Positions 9,381 through 19,872 of a stretch of 64,000 bases of DNA are shown here, piece after piece. The stretch is from assembly GCA_963205195.1 (NCBI GenBank), contig CAUJHR010000016.1:124001-188000 (forward strand), read 5' to 3'. A program made the position numbers and the translations under genes. Position 1 is the stretch's first letter. The number at the start of each line of letters is the position of its first letter. Under the pieces are notes generated by a model. It saw only the letters and a program-made list of their open reading frames with translations, was not told the DNA's origin and made no database searches. This DNA comes from Pseudomonadota bacterium. Lineage in GTDB: Bacteria; Pseudomonadota; Alphaproteobacteria; Rickettsiales; SXRF01.

Positions 9381-11207
9381 ATGGCTGACCTGCGCCTTAT
9401 AACTATACTGCCGCCGCAAACAGTAAGCGGCATCCAGCAGCCGCAAGTCACAGGCAATTCAACGGCCCAAGGATCGCTAGGCAGTTTGCAGCCTGGTTCT
9501 ATCATTAGCGGCTTTATTATAAATCGTGATTCTGGAGGCAATCCTGTATTGCGTACTGATAGCGGCGATATAACTTTCGCCAGTAATTTTTTTTTAAAAA
9601 TAGGAAGCGAAATAACGATACGCATCGAACATATTGCAGGCAGCAATTCAGCACATATATTAACTGTCAACGGACAGCCGCCGGAAATTGCAGTGCTGCA
9701 GTCTGGTTTTGCGCCTGACCCGGAAATTATAGTAAGCGATAATTTAAAACCTTCTGTCCAGCAAGGGACGCAACAACCCTCTAGCAGCTCAGGCGCTACA
9801 GCTGTGCAAAGCTCCCAGCAAAACCCAACCATAAATATCAAGGGGACCATTATATCTCCTGCCCCTATGCAAAATGCAGCTCAATCGCAAAATACGCAGC
9901 TTCAGGCTAATACTGCACAACCACATCTTCCTGTCGGCTCCCAGCTATCACTTAAAGTCATAAGCCTAACCCAACCAGCTGCAGCGCAGCCGTTGCAAGG
10001 TCAAAGCCAAGCTGCAATTCCTGCTTCCATACCACAAGAAGGCGGCCTTGAAATTATTGTAAAAACCCCTGCCAATCCTGAGCAGTTTCCAGCTGCCACA
10101 AATAACAGCCCTGCCACAGGCAGCAATATCCAAACTCCAACAACAACTCCTTATGCAGCCTATGCACGCACCAATGCAGCAACACCATCTAGCATCCCAA
10201 TCACGGAATCAGCGACCCAGCCAACCCAGGCTGTACCATCAATGCCTGTCAACACTTCACAAATTTCGGCAACGGTCATTAGCAATGATCCAAATGGGGA
10301 AGCGATAGTGAATACTCCGCTGGGCATCATCCGCCTGCAGGCAGGAACCCAGCTTCCCATCGGGAGCAATGTCAATTTTGAGATCAGTGAAATAAAAACA
10401 CCTGAAATGATACAAAACTCTGCAAATATCATTCCTTCGGTAAATATTGCAAGAATCCCGGCAACAATTACAGAGCTTGCACGCAATCCAGGCGCACTTA
10501 ACAATATTTTCACACTGCTTTCAGGCCTTGGAACAGATGGAGCGCAGGATTTTATCGCAAGGGGAATCCCAACCATAGGGCAGCAACTTACAACAGGAAA
10601 TACAGCTTATAATAGTGAGGCTGCCTCGCCGCATAACCTTATATCATCAATTTTCAATTATGCCGCAGCAGTTGGCAATGGTGATTTCCGTCAGTGGCTT
10701 GGAAAAGCCAACGTAAAATGGCTGGAGGATAATGGGCATGATGATCTGCTAAAAAAAGCCGAAGGCGAATTTTCAAGCATTGCCCGCCAGTTTACCGATG
10801 CTCCGGCGCGTAGCTGGCAATCGCTATTTTTTCCAATCGCAATAAGCGGCGAACTCCAGCAGGTACGCTTGTTTGTAAAACGCGACAGGAAGCAAAAAAA
10901 CAGTGATGGAATTACATCACCCGAAGAAGATACGCGCTTTGTTGTGGAGATGGATTTAACACAACTTGGTGAAATGCAGATGGATGGCTTCGTCCGCAAT
11001 AAAAATAACAACATCCAGTTCGATTTGATAATCCGAAGCAATATAGCCCTGTCGGAAGAAATCCAGAAAGATATACTGGCAATATATAACAATGTTGGTG
11101 AACTTACTGGTTATAAAGGCAGCTTAGCTTTTCAAGCCGTCAAAGAATTCCCCGTAAACCCTATGGAAGAAATTATCTCCGGCGATCATGAAGGAGTCGT
11201 TGCGTAA
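9381..11207 (+). CDS. Flagellar hook-length control (FliK-like) protein
   Basis: 608 aa; long Q/P/A/T-rich low-complexity region, C-terminal FVVEMDLTQLGEMQMDGFVR.. resembling the FliK C-terminal-like domain; end of flagellar operon. Confidence 0.6.
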   Translation: MADLRLITILPPQTVSGIQQPQVTGNSTAQGSLGSLQPGSIISGFIINRDSGGNPVLRTDSGDITFASNFFLKIGSEITIRIEHIAGSNSAHILTVNGQPPEIAVLQSGFAPDPEIIVSDNLKPSVQQGTQQPSSSSGATAVQSSQQNPTINIKGTIISPAPMQNAAQSQNTQLQANTAQPHLPVGSQLSLKVISLTQPAAAQPLQGQSQAAIPASIPQEGGLEIIVKTPANPEQFPAATNNSPATGSNIQTPTTTPYAAYARTNAATPSSIPITESATQPTQAVPSMPVNTSQISATVISNDPNGEAIVNTPLGIIRLQAGTQLPIGSNVNFEISEIKTPEMIQNSANIIPSVNIARIPATITELARNPGALNNIFTLLSGLGTDGAQDFIARGIPTIGQQLTTGNTAYNSEAASPHNLISSIFNYAAAVGNGDFRQWLGKANVKWLEDNGHDDLLKKAEGEFSSIARQFTDAPARSWQSLFFPIAISGELQQVRLFVKRDRKQKNSDGITSPEEDTRFVVEMDLTQLGEMQMDGFVRNKNNNIQFDLIIRSNIALSEEIQKDILAIYNNVGELTGYKGSLAFQAVKEFPVNPMEEIISGDHEGVVA

Positions 11208-11428
11208 TTTTGAAATATTTCCTTTTGTAATCTGCAACTAAAATTTCATCTTCCTGTACAAATCCTCCTCACTTAAAACTAAGCGGCTTTAGATTGTATA
11301 AATTCAGATAAAATCTCAACTTATAAATTATTATTTGGATATATCTTATTTTGCTTGAGATATTTCCTATTTTATGCCATCTATAAATTAATTTACATTA
11401 AGTTCACTGCTTGTAGTTGAGGGTTAAA

Positions 11429-11920
11429 ATGTCAAAAAATATTAATTTTTATAGTGCTAATTCCCCTACCCAAACAAACATTTTACAGGCCAATAAACCG
11501 CCTGTGAATTCATATCTAAAAAAGAAAAAAAGTAATGATTCCCTTATGTGGCTGCACGATGCATATAATTCTGCACGCGGAGAAACAGCCTTATGGGTAG
11601 CAGTTATAACCCAGGCAATGATGGATGCGCTAAGCCGAAGCAAAAAAACCGAATCAAGATACCAGAAACATGAAGCAACCTGCTGGCTTACAGGTAACAG
11701 CAAGGATTTTACCGATGTTTGCCTGTGCGCTGGAATGGACCCAGATTATGTGCGCCGCAAAGCCAAAAACATCCTTTCTTCACCAAGGCCATGGCGGGCA
11801 GCTGCCGGTGAAGGCAAACGCTACGAGGAACGCAGGAAATACCGTGAAAATCGTAGGCTTGAAGCTAATACACAGCAAAAGAACAGTAATACTGGCGTAA
11901 CAATAATTTCCATTAATTAA
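11429..11920 (+). CDS. Hypothetical protein, basic, with possible HTH (CLCAGMDPDYVRRKAKNIL)
   Basis: ORF with ATG at 11429 (track uses TTG at 11417); next gene starts 16 nt downstream. Confidence 0.55.
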   Translation: MSKNINFYSANSPTQTNILQANKPPVNSYLKKKKSNDSLMWLHDAYNSARGETALWVAVITQAMMDALSRSKKTESRYQKHEATCWLTGNSKDFTDVCLCAGMDPDYVRRKAKNILSSPRPWRAAAGEGKRYEERRKYRENRRLEANTQQKNSNTGVTIISIN

Positions 11921-11935
11921 TAAGGGCTGGTATTT

Positions 11936-12463
11936 ATGAAAAAGAATATTGAAAATCCTAAAATTCTCCCATTTTCCAACCGCCGCGGACGACCAAAAAG
12001 CAATCGCCCTCTTATAGATACCGGAACACCGGAAACAGTTATGAAACGATTACTTGGCGTGACAACAGAAGCATTAGACCTATGCCTGCAGCATGAAATA
12101 ATTACCGAAAAACAGCATTGGTGCGGCATTCACCTGCGCTGGCTATACACATTACGCTATGGCATACCAAGCGTAAGGGCCCATGATCTGTCATATACAA
12201 GAGGGACGCACATCAAAAACGATGAATATGACGATCCGGACTGGAAGGCCGCCCGCGAAAAAGAATATGCTATGGCTATAGATGCACTAACACGAAGTGG
12301 GCACGCAATTTTAGTTATGAATTTATGTATTTACAATGAGCTTCCAAAATCATTCAGTTTTCATGCAAAAAATAACGAGAAAAATTGCAATAACACAGTA
12401 ATTTCTATAAGAAATGGCCTTGATACACTGAGAACCATATGGAAAAAGCCCATAAAGCCCTAA
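11936..12463 (+). CDS. Conserved hypothetical protein (GRPKSN..DTGTPETVMKRLLGVTTEALDLCLQHEIITEKQHWCGIHLRWLYTLRYG)
   Basis: ORF with RBS-like aagggctgg upstream; looks like a family I associate with Rickettsiales hypotheticals, unverified. Confidence 0.55.
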   Translation: MKKNIENPKILPFSNRRGRPKSNRPLIDTGTPETVMKRLLGVTTEALDLCLQHEIITEKQHWCGIHLRWLYTLRYGIPSVRAHDLSYTRGTHIKNDEYDDPDWKAAREKEYAMAIDALTRSGHAILVMNLCIYNELPKSFSFHAKNNEKNCNNTVISIRNGLDTLRTIWKKPIKP

Positions 12464-12541
12464 TAAATGGTTAATAACAAAAAATTAAACTGACATAATT
12501 CTGACACAATTCTATGCTAAGCTGCTTCCTAGATAAACATT

Positions 12542-12662
12542 AAACTCGCTAGGTTTAGTCAAGCAGACCTTCTGCCGAGAACCGTAGCGGAGTGTACAGT
12601 TTGAGTACATGAGCAACGGAAACACAGGCAGGATAGGCTGGTTGACAAACATAGTAGAGTTT
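12542..12662. repeat. Palindromic element family A, copy in virB3 leader
   Basis: AAACTC..GAGTTT; CTAgGTTTaGTCAA / TTGACaAACaTAG; CTGCC/GGCAG; CCGT/ACGG; apical GTGTAC..GTACAT followed by GAGC. Confidence 0.85.
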
Positions 12663-12719
12663 TAATTGTTTATTAAGCAAACGCTTGTAAAACTATAAAG
12701 GCAGCATAGGAGAGTTCAT

Positions 12720-13022
12720 ATGTCAGGTTCTGGTCGCCTCCAATCCGACCCGTTATTTCAAGGCCTTACCCGCCCTACCATGATTATGGGCGTAAGCTTT
12801 TACTATTTCGTATTCAATGCTGCAACCAGCCTTGTTTTATTCATTAACACCCAGAATTTTATCTTCCTTCTTCTTGTTGCACCTGCTGTGCATCTGGCGG
12901 GTTATTATATCTGCCTTAAAGAGCCGCGCGCCGTGGAAATGCTTATATTGAAAATGAGCAAAGGCTTCAAATGCGTAAATAAAAATTACCACGGGCAGAG
13001 AAATTCGTACGATCCTTATTAA
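12720..13022 (+). CDS. virB3: Type IV secretion protein VirB3
   Basis: 100 aa; DPLFQGLTRPTMIMGVSFYYFVFN, two TM helices; immediately upstream of virB4. Confidence 0.9.
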   Translation: MSGSGRLQSDPLFQGLTRPTMIMGVSFYYFVFNAATSLVLFINTQNFIFLLLVAPAVHLAGYYICLKEPRAVEMLILKMSKGFKCVNKNYHGQRNSYDPY

Positions 13023-13054
13023 TTAACTGATATTTATCAAACAACATAAGAATT

Positions 13055-15478
13055 ATGAAACTTAAAATTTTACGCCGCCAGACTGAGAAAGCATCCCGTT
13101 CCGCGTTCGAAGTTTCAGAATCGGAGTTCCTGCCTTATGAGAATCACTGGGACAGGGCAACGATATTCACCAAGAAAAAAGAATTCATCCAGATAATAAA
13201 AGTTGATGGCTTTTCGTTTGAAACAGCCGACGATGAAGATATCGACATGAAAAAAATGGTGCGTAATTCACTGTTCAAAAGTATGGCCGATGGTTCATGC
13301 TCTATCTGGTTCCATACAATCAGGCTTCGCCAGAGCGCTTATCCCGGCGGCAAACAGCCTCCAGGCTTCGCTTCGGTTTTGGATAAGCAGTGGTATGCTA
13401 AGCACCATAACAAAGATTCCTATGTGAATGAATTATACATAAGTGTGGTGCGCCGTGTTGGTATGAAGAAAATACCAAAGATCGGGCGCATATTAAGAAA
13501 AGATATAGAGTCGGCCAAATATTCTGAGATACGCTCAATGCGGGAATCACAGAAGGAACTTACCGAAGCCGTTTCCCGTATCATCTCGACCATGAAGGAT
13601 TATGGCGCGCGGCTGCTTACCACTTATGAAAACGAATACGGCACTTTTTCCGAGCCAATGGAATTTTTAAGTAAAATAATAAATGGCGGCACCAGTTCGC
13701 CAATGCGCTGCAACCCAACAGATTTATCACATTACCTGCCAACAAACCGTCTTTATTTTGGCAGCAACGTCATTGAGATATCCGGCGGCCCACGCAAGCG
13801 TTATGCTGCCATAGTAGCTATAAGGGAATACGGCCCGGCAACAGCTGCCGGGTTTATGGACGGGTTTTTGCAATTACCATTTGAATTCGTGATCTCGCAA
13901 TCATACCAGTTTGCTGACCGCAGCGCGAAAATCGGCGCTATGCAACGCAGGCAGAATCGAATGATCAACGCACAGGATAAAGCTATTTCCCAGATCGCGG
14001 AAATAAGTGACGCGCTCGACATGGCTACATCAGGGCATGTGGCATTTGGCAAACACCAGCTAAGCATAATGTGTTTTGAAGAAGACCTGCGCTCGCTGGA
14101 GAACGTTGCTTCAATGGCCATTGCTGAACTTGTAAACGTCGGTATCAACCCGGTCCGTGAAAAGATCATAATGGAGCAGACCTTCTGGGCACAACTTCCT
14201 GGTAATTTTGATTATATTGCCCGCGGTTCCGACATAACAACCATGAACCTCGCAAGTTTTGCATCCATGCACAATTACCCTACCGGAAAGATTGACGGCA
14301 ATCACTGGGGTAATGCCGTAACCGTATTTGAAACCACCTCCGGCACTCCTTATTTCTTTAATTTCCATGCTCGCGACGTAGGGCACTCCACGGTTATCGG
14401 GCCAACCGGTTCGGGTAAAACCGTACTGCTAAACTTCCTTTGCACACAGGCTCAGAAATTCAATTGCCGTATTTTCTTTTTCGATAAAGACCGCGGCGCA
14501 GAGATATTCATGCGCGCTATTGGCGGGAAATACAGTATTATTGAGCCAAGCGAAAATTGTGGGTTTAATCCACTCCAACTCCCAGATACCCCGGAAAATC
14601 GCTCTTTCATAACTGAATGGCTGCGTACGCTGGTTACAATTAACGATGAACCATTCACCGCCGCCGATATGGACAGGATCGAAGGTGCCGTAACCGGTAA
14701 TTATAAACTTGCAAAAAAAGACCGCATCTTGCGTAATATCGCTCCGTTCTTCGGCATGGAAGGCCCCGGCACGCTGGCAGGCCGCCTGAAAATGTGGCAT
14801 TCAGATACGGCCTATAGCGGCCTGTTCGATAATGAGCAGGACATCATAGATTTCAGTATGGGTAATGCTTTCGGGTTTGAAATGGGCGAAGTACTTCGGG
14901 ACCGTGCGTCACTTGCTCCTGTACTGCTCTATCTTTTCCATCGCATCAACCTGTCGCTTGATGGCACTCCTACCATCATCGTACTTGACGAAGCATGGGC
15001 ACTTATTGATAACAAAATTTTTGCTGAACGCATCAAAGACTGGCTTAAAACCCTCCGTAAGCTAAACGGGATGGTGATATTCGCAACCCAAAGCGTGGAA
15101 GATGCCTCCAATAGCTCGATAAGTGCCACTCTTATCCAACAGACAGCTACCCAGATATTCCTTCCTAATGCTAAGGCAACGGAAGCATACCGTACAGCTT
15201 TCATGCTGACCGAGCGTGAGTTTAACCTGCTGCAAACCACCGACCCGGCAAGCCGTTTCTTTCTTGTGAAGCAAGGGAAAGACGTTGTTGTAGCGCGTAT
15301 CGACCTTTCAGGCCTGGAGGAGATCGTGAATGTACTTTCAGCGCGTGCAGAAACAATTTCAATTGTAGATGAAGTTCGTGCCAAATATGGTGATTCACCA
15401 GAAGCGTGGATGCCGCATTTCCAGAAACGTGTAAAAGCAGATAAAGAAAAAATAGCTAATAAAGATGCAAAAAAATAA
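13055..15478 (+). CDS. virB4: Type IV secretion ATPase VirB4
   Basis: 807 aa; Walker A VIGPTGSGKTVLLNFL, Walker B IIVLDEAWALI, CagE/TrbE/VirB N-domain. Confidence 0.96.
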   Translation: MKLKILRRQTEKASRSAFEVSESEFLPYENHWDRATIFTKKKEFIQIIKVDGFSFETADDEDIDMKKMVRNSLFKSMADGSCSIWFHTIRLRQSAYPGGKQPPGFASVLDKQWYAKHHNKDSYVNELYISVVRRVGMKKIPKIGRILRKDIESAKYSEIRSMRESQKELTEAVSRIISTMKDYGARLLTTYENEYGTFSEPMEFLSKIINGGTSSPMRCNPTDLSHYLPTNRLYFGSNVIEISGGPRKRYAAIVAIREYGPATAAGFMDGFLQLPFEFVISQSYQFADRSAKIGAMQRRQNRMINAQDKAISQIAEISDALDMATSGHVAFGKHQLSIMCFEEDLRSLENVASMAIAELVNVGINPVREKIIMEQTFWAQLPGNFDYIARGSDITTMNLASFASMHNYPTGKIDGNHWGNAVTVFETTSGTPYFFNFHARDVGHSTVIGPTGSGKTVLLNFLCTQAQKFNCRIFFFDKDRGAEIFMRAIGGKYSIIEPSENCGFNPLQLPDTPENRSFITEWLRTLVTINDEPFTAADMDRIEGAVTGNYKLAKKDRILRNIAPFFGMEGPGTLAGRLKMWHSDTAYSGLFDNEQDIIDFSMGNAFGFEMGEVLRDRASLAPVLLYLFHRINLSLDGTPTIIVLDEAWALIDNKIFAERIKDWLKTLRKLNGMVIFATQSVEDASNSSISATLIQQTATQIFLPNAKATEAYRTAFMLTEREFNLLQTTDPASRFFLVKQGKDVVVARIDLSGLEEIVNVLSARAETISIVDEVRAKYGDSPEAWMPHFQKRVKADKEKIANKDAKK

Positions 15479-17063
15479 CAATATTATTATATGCCTTTTT
15501 ATGCTGGTAATATTTATTGGCAGCATGTTGCTGCCTATAGCTGCTTCTGCTTACGATATACCCGCAACCATCCCCAAGACAATATTAAATGATAATGTTA
15601 ACGGTATTGATACAAAGATCGTATGCCCTGGCACCGATCCGGCTAACCCTATAAAAGGCCTGACATCGCGTTTAATACCATGTATCAGGGACGCCGTTAT
15701 TTTTGCAACGACAGATCTGACGAAAGCATTTTATCAGCATTTCAACGATACTATTAAATTTATATTCATACTGGCCATCACATTTTGGGGAATTCTAGTG
15801 ATGACTGGTCATTCCCAGAATATCAGCCGCGATGGAATTATACTGGGTATAAAGATAGGCGCCGTTATATTATTTAGCGATAATTTTAATAATCTATACC
15901 CTAAATTATTAGATTCTGTCGAAGGTCTTTTAAATATATTGGCAACGCCTGCGATACCATTATTAAATGAAAACGGCACCTGGAATGGCATAGGCGGCTT
16001 TGTCTGTGAATTCGGCACTTTCCAGGATAGCGAAAGGAATATAATGGAAGTATGGAATATACTTGATTGTTATATTGACCTGCTTGTCGGCGGTATCTTC
16101 TCAAGCTTCACTCTGGGCTCTGGTATAATAGGCTTTATTACTGCTGCTGTATTCTCAACTTCTGTCGGGCTTTTTGTTGCCATGGCTGGATTATATATGC
16201 TTGCTGTCGGCTTCATGACTATTGCTAAGGTTGTGTATATTTTTGTTACCTCTTATATAGCCTTCTCATTCATGGTGATTATTTCCTGTATATTCATACC
16301 ATGCATATTGTTTCGGCATACCAAGGAATATTTTGATAATTGGCTAAGGCTAACTTTAAGCTTTATGCTCCAGCCATTATTTGTTTTTGGTTATCTGATA
16401 ATGTTCATAGTCGCCATCAATGTCACAATATTTGCAGGAAAAAACTCTCTTTATTACGCTATAGCAGGAGAAGCGACTACTGTTCCTACAAATGGCGCCC
16501 CATTCGCTATAGGTACCTGGCTTAACGCTAATGGTATATTTAAAGAAAAATTAAAAACCAATGACCAGATACGCACAGACAGTGATGGGCAAGCCCTAAA
16601 TGAGCAGCAACCTGTGCAAACCGGGCAAACTGATAAACAGGGTTTCAATCCTCTGGCTTACAAAGACCTATCTGACTTTATGACTTTTAACCCCAATGAC
16701 CTTACCAAACCATTAGCTTTCTATCAGGCTGGCATACCTGTAGTCACAGTAGACTGGCAAAGGCTGGCAGAAATAGCATGGAAAACGGAGTGGGAAGAAA
16801 CTCAGGCAACAATTAATGCCGTGGTAGATGATAAAAATGGGCTGCTGAAGCAGGAAATAATTGACCAATTCAACAGGGACTACCAGGTAAGCGTATTTAT
16901 AGCATTCCTCATGGCCGCAATTACAATGTATATATTTTATTCACTTCTTGAGTATATGCCTTTTATCGGAACAGCAACTCTTGGCGATACAGGTATATCA
17001 CCTACATTTGGCGCAGGCGCCCTTGGGCCTCCGGGAAGCAGCTTTTTCGGCGGTGGGCGATGA
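15465..17063 (+). CDS. virB6: VirB6/TrbL-family inner-membrane protein (paralog 1)
   Basis: 532 aa; signal peptide, multi-TM, overlaps virB4 end; LPxxLFRHTKEYFDNWLRLTLSFMLQPLFVF motif shared with the next two ORFs. Confidence 0.85.
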   Translation: MQKNNNIIICLFMLVIFIGSMLLPIAASAYDIPATIPKTILNDNVNGIDTKIVCPGTDPANPIKGLTSRLIPCIRDAVIFATTDLTKAFYQHFNDTIKFIFILAITFWGILVMTGHSQNISRDGIILGIKIGAVILFSDNFNNLYPKLLDSVEGLLNILATPAIPLLNENGTWNGIGGFVCEFGTFQDSERNIMEVWNILDCYIDLLVGGIFSSFTLGSGIIGFITAAVFSTSVGLFVAMAGLYMLAVGFMTIAKVVYIFVTSYIAFSFMVIISCIFIPCILFRHTKEYFDNWLRLTLSFMLQPLFVFGYLIMFIVAINVTIFAGKNSLYYAIAGEATTVPTNGAPFAIGTWLNANGIFKEKLKTNDQIRTDSDGQALNEQQPVQTGQTDKQGFNPLAYKDLSDFMTFNPNDLTKPLAFYQAGIPVVTVDWQRLAEIAWKTEWEETQATINAVVDDKNGLLKQEIIDQFNRDYQVSVFIAFLMAAITMYIFYSLLEYMPFIGTATLGDTGISPTFGAGALGPPGSSFFGGGR

Positions 17064-18445
17064 CATTCCGTAACGTAATATTCATATTATCTTTACTGGC
17101 GGCATTTGTTTTCCTGCAGCCGAATGTGGCATATGCTGAAAGCCAGGAACTGACGCCCGATAGCAATATATTATTTGATAGCAGCAAAAAGATAATTGAT
17201 ACCTATTATTGCAAACCAATACCGGGGCAATTCACCCAGACAATTATTGACTGTATAGAAAAGCCTATCCGCAAGGCTGTGTTGGATCCTGATCCTAATA
17301 GGGGATTGCTGGCCATGGTCTCCAAATATATGATGGAATTCCTTTTTGCGGCTATAGTGCTTACTATAACTATTTTTGGCATAAGGTTAATGACCGGCCA
17401 AAGGAATGCAATAAATAATGGGTTCGGCTTACTGATAAGGATTGGTGTGTGCCTTATGCTTACCTATAGCCTCTATGGTTTTGGTGATAAATTTTTTGAT
17501 ATTTTTTACCAGATATCAACACTCACTAATATAGGAGAATCAACCACTCCGCTATTTGCCAGTACCAACACGATCACCCCATGGATGCAGATTGATGGTT
17601 TCCTCGGAAAACTCCTTGGATTTGCCAGCGACAAGCCAAATGCGATACGCGAGGGTATAGCGGCATTACTTAGCGGCTCGCTGCTGTCTAAAAACCTTGG
17701 TATAATGATTACTATTGCAGGCACTATCTGCGTTGTTACTATGTTACTGTTTATTTTCCAGGCAGTATATCTCTACCTTATTTCCTTGATAGTTTTTGGG
17801 ATGCTGGTAGTTATTTCACCAATAGTTTTTGCCCTGTATATTTTCCAGTACCGCTGGACAGACCGCTTTATGACAAAGTGGTTTGATATTGTGCTTTCTA
17901 CAATGCTTGCCCCCCTCCTTATGTTTGCTTTCCTAAGCCTCTTTCTGGATACACCTGTGCAAATGGGGCCTTCTAACCCCGGTATATTCACCAGACAGGT
18001 CGATAAGATTTTTGATAAACTCGGGGGGACAGATTACGTGCAAAGGTGCCTGCGTACAGATGTGCCATTCATGAGTTCATGGCTGCTTCCAGCCAATAAC
18101 AGCATGGCTGATGTGCTGGCATGCCCTCCTCCCCTTGCACCGGGTTGCGACCAGGAAAACGTTGATACCAATTCCATGCAGACATTCGTAAACCCATATT
18201 TGAACAGGGCGCTGAATTATGCCCCTCTTAATGTTCCGCTTATAGATTGCGGCGCAGGGGACGAAAGAATGAAAATCGAGGTGTATTTTGCATTAGTGGA
18301 ATTACTATTCTACGCATTGGTGGTTAATATTATGCTTAGGCATATCCCTGATATAGCGCAGGATCTGGCAAATGGCGTAGCCACCGGTGCTGCTGAACTT
18401 GCCTCACCGATAAACAGGGTGGTGCATTCAATGATGAACAGATAA
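17060..18445 (+). CDS. virB6: VirB6/TrbL-family inner-membrane protein (paralog 2)
   Basis: 461 aa; ATGA overlap with previous ORF; same architecture (IFQYRWTDRFMTKWFDIVLSTMLAPLLMFAFLSLF). Confidence 0.83.
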   Translation: MTFRNVIFILSLLAAFVFLQPNVAYAESQELTPDSNILFDSSKKIIDTYYCKPIPGQFTQTIIDCIEKPIRKAVLDPDPNRGLLAMVSKYMMEFLFAAIVLTITIFGIRLMTGQRNAINNGFGLLIRIGVCLMLTYSLYGFGDKFFDIFYQISTLTNIGESTTPLFASTNTITPWMQIDGFLGKLLGFASDKPNAIREGIAALLSGSLLSKNLGIMITIAGTICVVTMLLFIFQAVYLYLISLIVFGMLVVISPIVFALYIFQYRWTDRFMTKWFDIVLSTMLAPLLMFAFLSLFLDTPVQMGPSNPGIFTRQVDKIFDKLGGTDYVQRCLRTDVPFMSSWLLPANNSMADVLACPPPLAPGCDQENVDTNSMQTFVNPYLNRALNYAPLNVPLIDCGAGDERMKIEVYFALVELLFYALVVNIMLRHIPDIAQDLANGVATGAAELASPINRVVHSMMNR

Positions 18446-18485
18446 ATGAAAAATATAAACGTTAGAAATTAATTATGGTATAATT

Positions 18486-19862
18486 ATGATTAAAATATTA
18501 AGGGATTCTAACATGAAAACGGCAAGCGGGTTTGCAGTTGGTGAAAGCCCGAGGAAGTTATTTATAACATGCCTGTTGATCGCTGCATTCTTAACTTCAG
18601 TCTTATTCATGCTGCAGCCAGGCTACGCCCAGGAAGCGGCATCTGATTCACTCGAAGATGTGCTTCCCTTGCCTACCACCGGAGGCGGAACCACCCCGGG
18701 ATGCACAGTAGATTCAGCAGGCAATGAAACCGAAGCTTTCAAACTACCAAAAACCTATATTATTTCGCGAATTGTGCAGGAAATAAGCCTTAAGCTTTCC
18801 CTTGCCTCAGCCCAGATTTATAACAAATTGATATTTGATAGTGCCTACCGTATAATTTTGATGGCATCCTTCGTACTATATATATCTATTTACGGCATCC
18901 TGTTCATGACTGGCATGATTCCAATAAGCCTTCATGATTTTATAATAAGGCTTCTGAAAATTGGTGTTGTAGTTATGTTGCTAACCCCAACTTCATTTGA
19001 ATTTTTCAGCAGTACTGTAGTTAAGTTTTTTAATGAAGGCGCCAATGATATAATAAACTTCTTCACGAAGACAGGAGATTTCCCTGGAAGGAGCATACCT
19101 GTAATAGGGCCTATAGCCAATACAGCCAGTACCGGCCAAGTTGCATTTTTAATTATTGATGGCGCATTATCCAAGATAGTTTCCAGCAAACTGTTTGTAA
19201 CTATAATGTCCACATCACTTACTAATGTTTATGGCTTCTTAATGGATGGCTTGCTGTTATGGGGTATATGGCTGTTCCTGCAATCGCTGTTTACTGCATT
19301 ATGGGTTTATATAATGTCATTGGTATTGAAATCATTGCTTTTCGGGCTTGCCCCAATTTTCATACCAACCATTTTATTCCAAAGGACACGCCATTTATTC
19401 GATAATTGGCTTAACCAGATTGTAAACGCAACATTACAGCCAATATTGCTGTTTATATTTTATGTATTCTTTGTAAAACTAATGGAAGGTTCGCTAGACC
19501 AGATATTATCACATCCCGTATGCTGGACTAAATTACCAGAAGGCTATAGGGGTTCACCGTTTGACTTTATTTTCTGGAGGTTTGCCGAAAGGGGTCCAAG
19601 TGGCTGGCGGCCAAGCCAAAATTCATTTGGCCCGGCGGACGCTGCTTTCCCAATACCTATAATAGAATTACTATCATTCCTGTTGATAGCCGATATTGCC
19701 AATAATTTTAATAAGGTTGTTATACAGATATCCAATACCCTAGCACAGGCTAGTGTGAATCTGGCTACAGGCAACCCTATTGATTCTGCAAGGCATGCAA
19801 TGGCAGGTGGCGGCAACAGCCTCGCCAAGCTTAATAACAGTGGTTTAGGGCCAGCACGTTAA
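18486..19862 (+). CDS. virB6: VirB6/TrbL-family inner-membrane protein (paralog 3)
   Basis: 458 aa; IPTILFQRTRHLFDNWLNQIVNATLQPILLFIFYVFF; same architecture; the first methionine may be internal (MKTASGFAVGE). Confidence 0.83.
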   Translation: MIKILRDSNMKTASGFAVGESPRKLFITCLLIAAFLTSVLFMLQPGYAQEAASDSLEDVLPLPTTGGGTTPGCTVDSAGNETEAFKLPKTYIISRIVQEISLKLSLASAQIYNKLIFDSAYRIILMASFVLYISIYGILFMTGMIPISLHDFIIRLLKIGVVVMLLTPTSFEFFSSTVVKFFNEGANDIINFFTKTGDFPGRSIPVIGPIANTASTGQVAFLIIDGALSKIVSSKLFVTIMSTSLTNVYGFLMDGLLLWGIWLFLQSLFTALWVYIMSLVLKSLLFGLAPIFIPTILFQRTRHLFDNWLNQIVNATLQPILLFIFYVFFVKLMEGSLDQILSHPVCWTKLPEGYRGSPFDFIFWRFAERGPSGWRPSQNSFGPADAAFPIPIIELLSFLLIADIANNFNKVVIQISNTLAQASVNLATGNPIDSARHAMAGGGNSLAKLNNSGLGPAR

Positions 19863-19872
19863 TAGTATTTAT

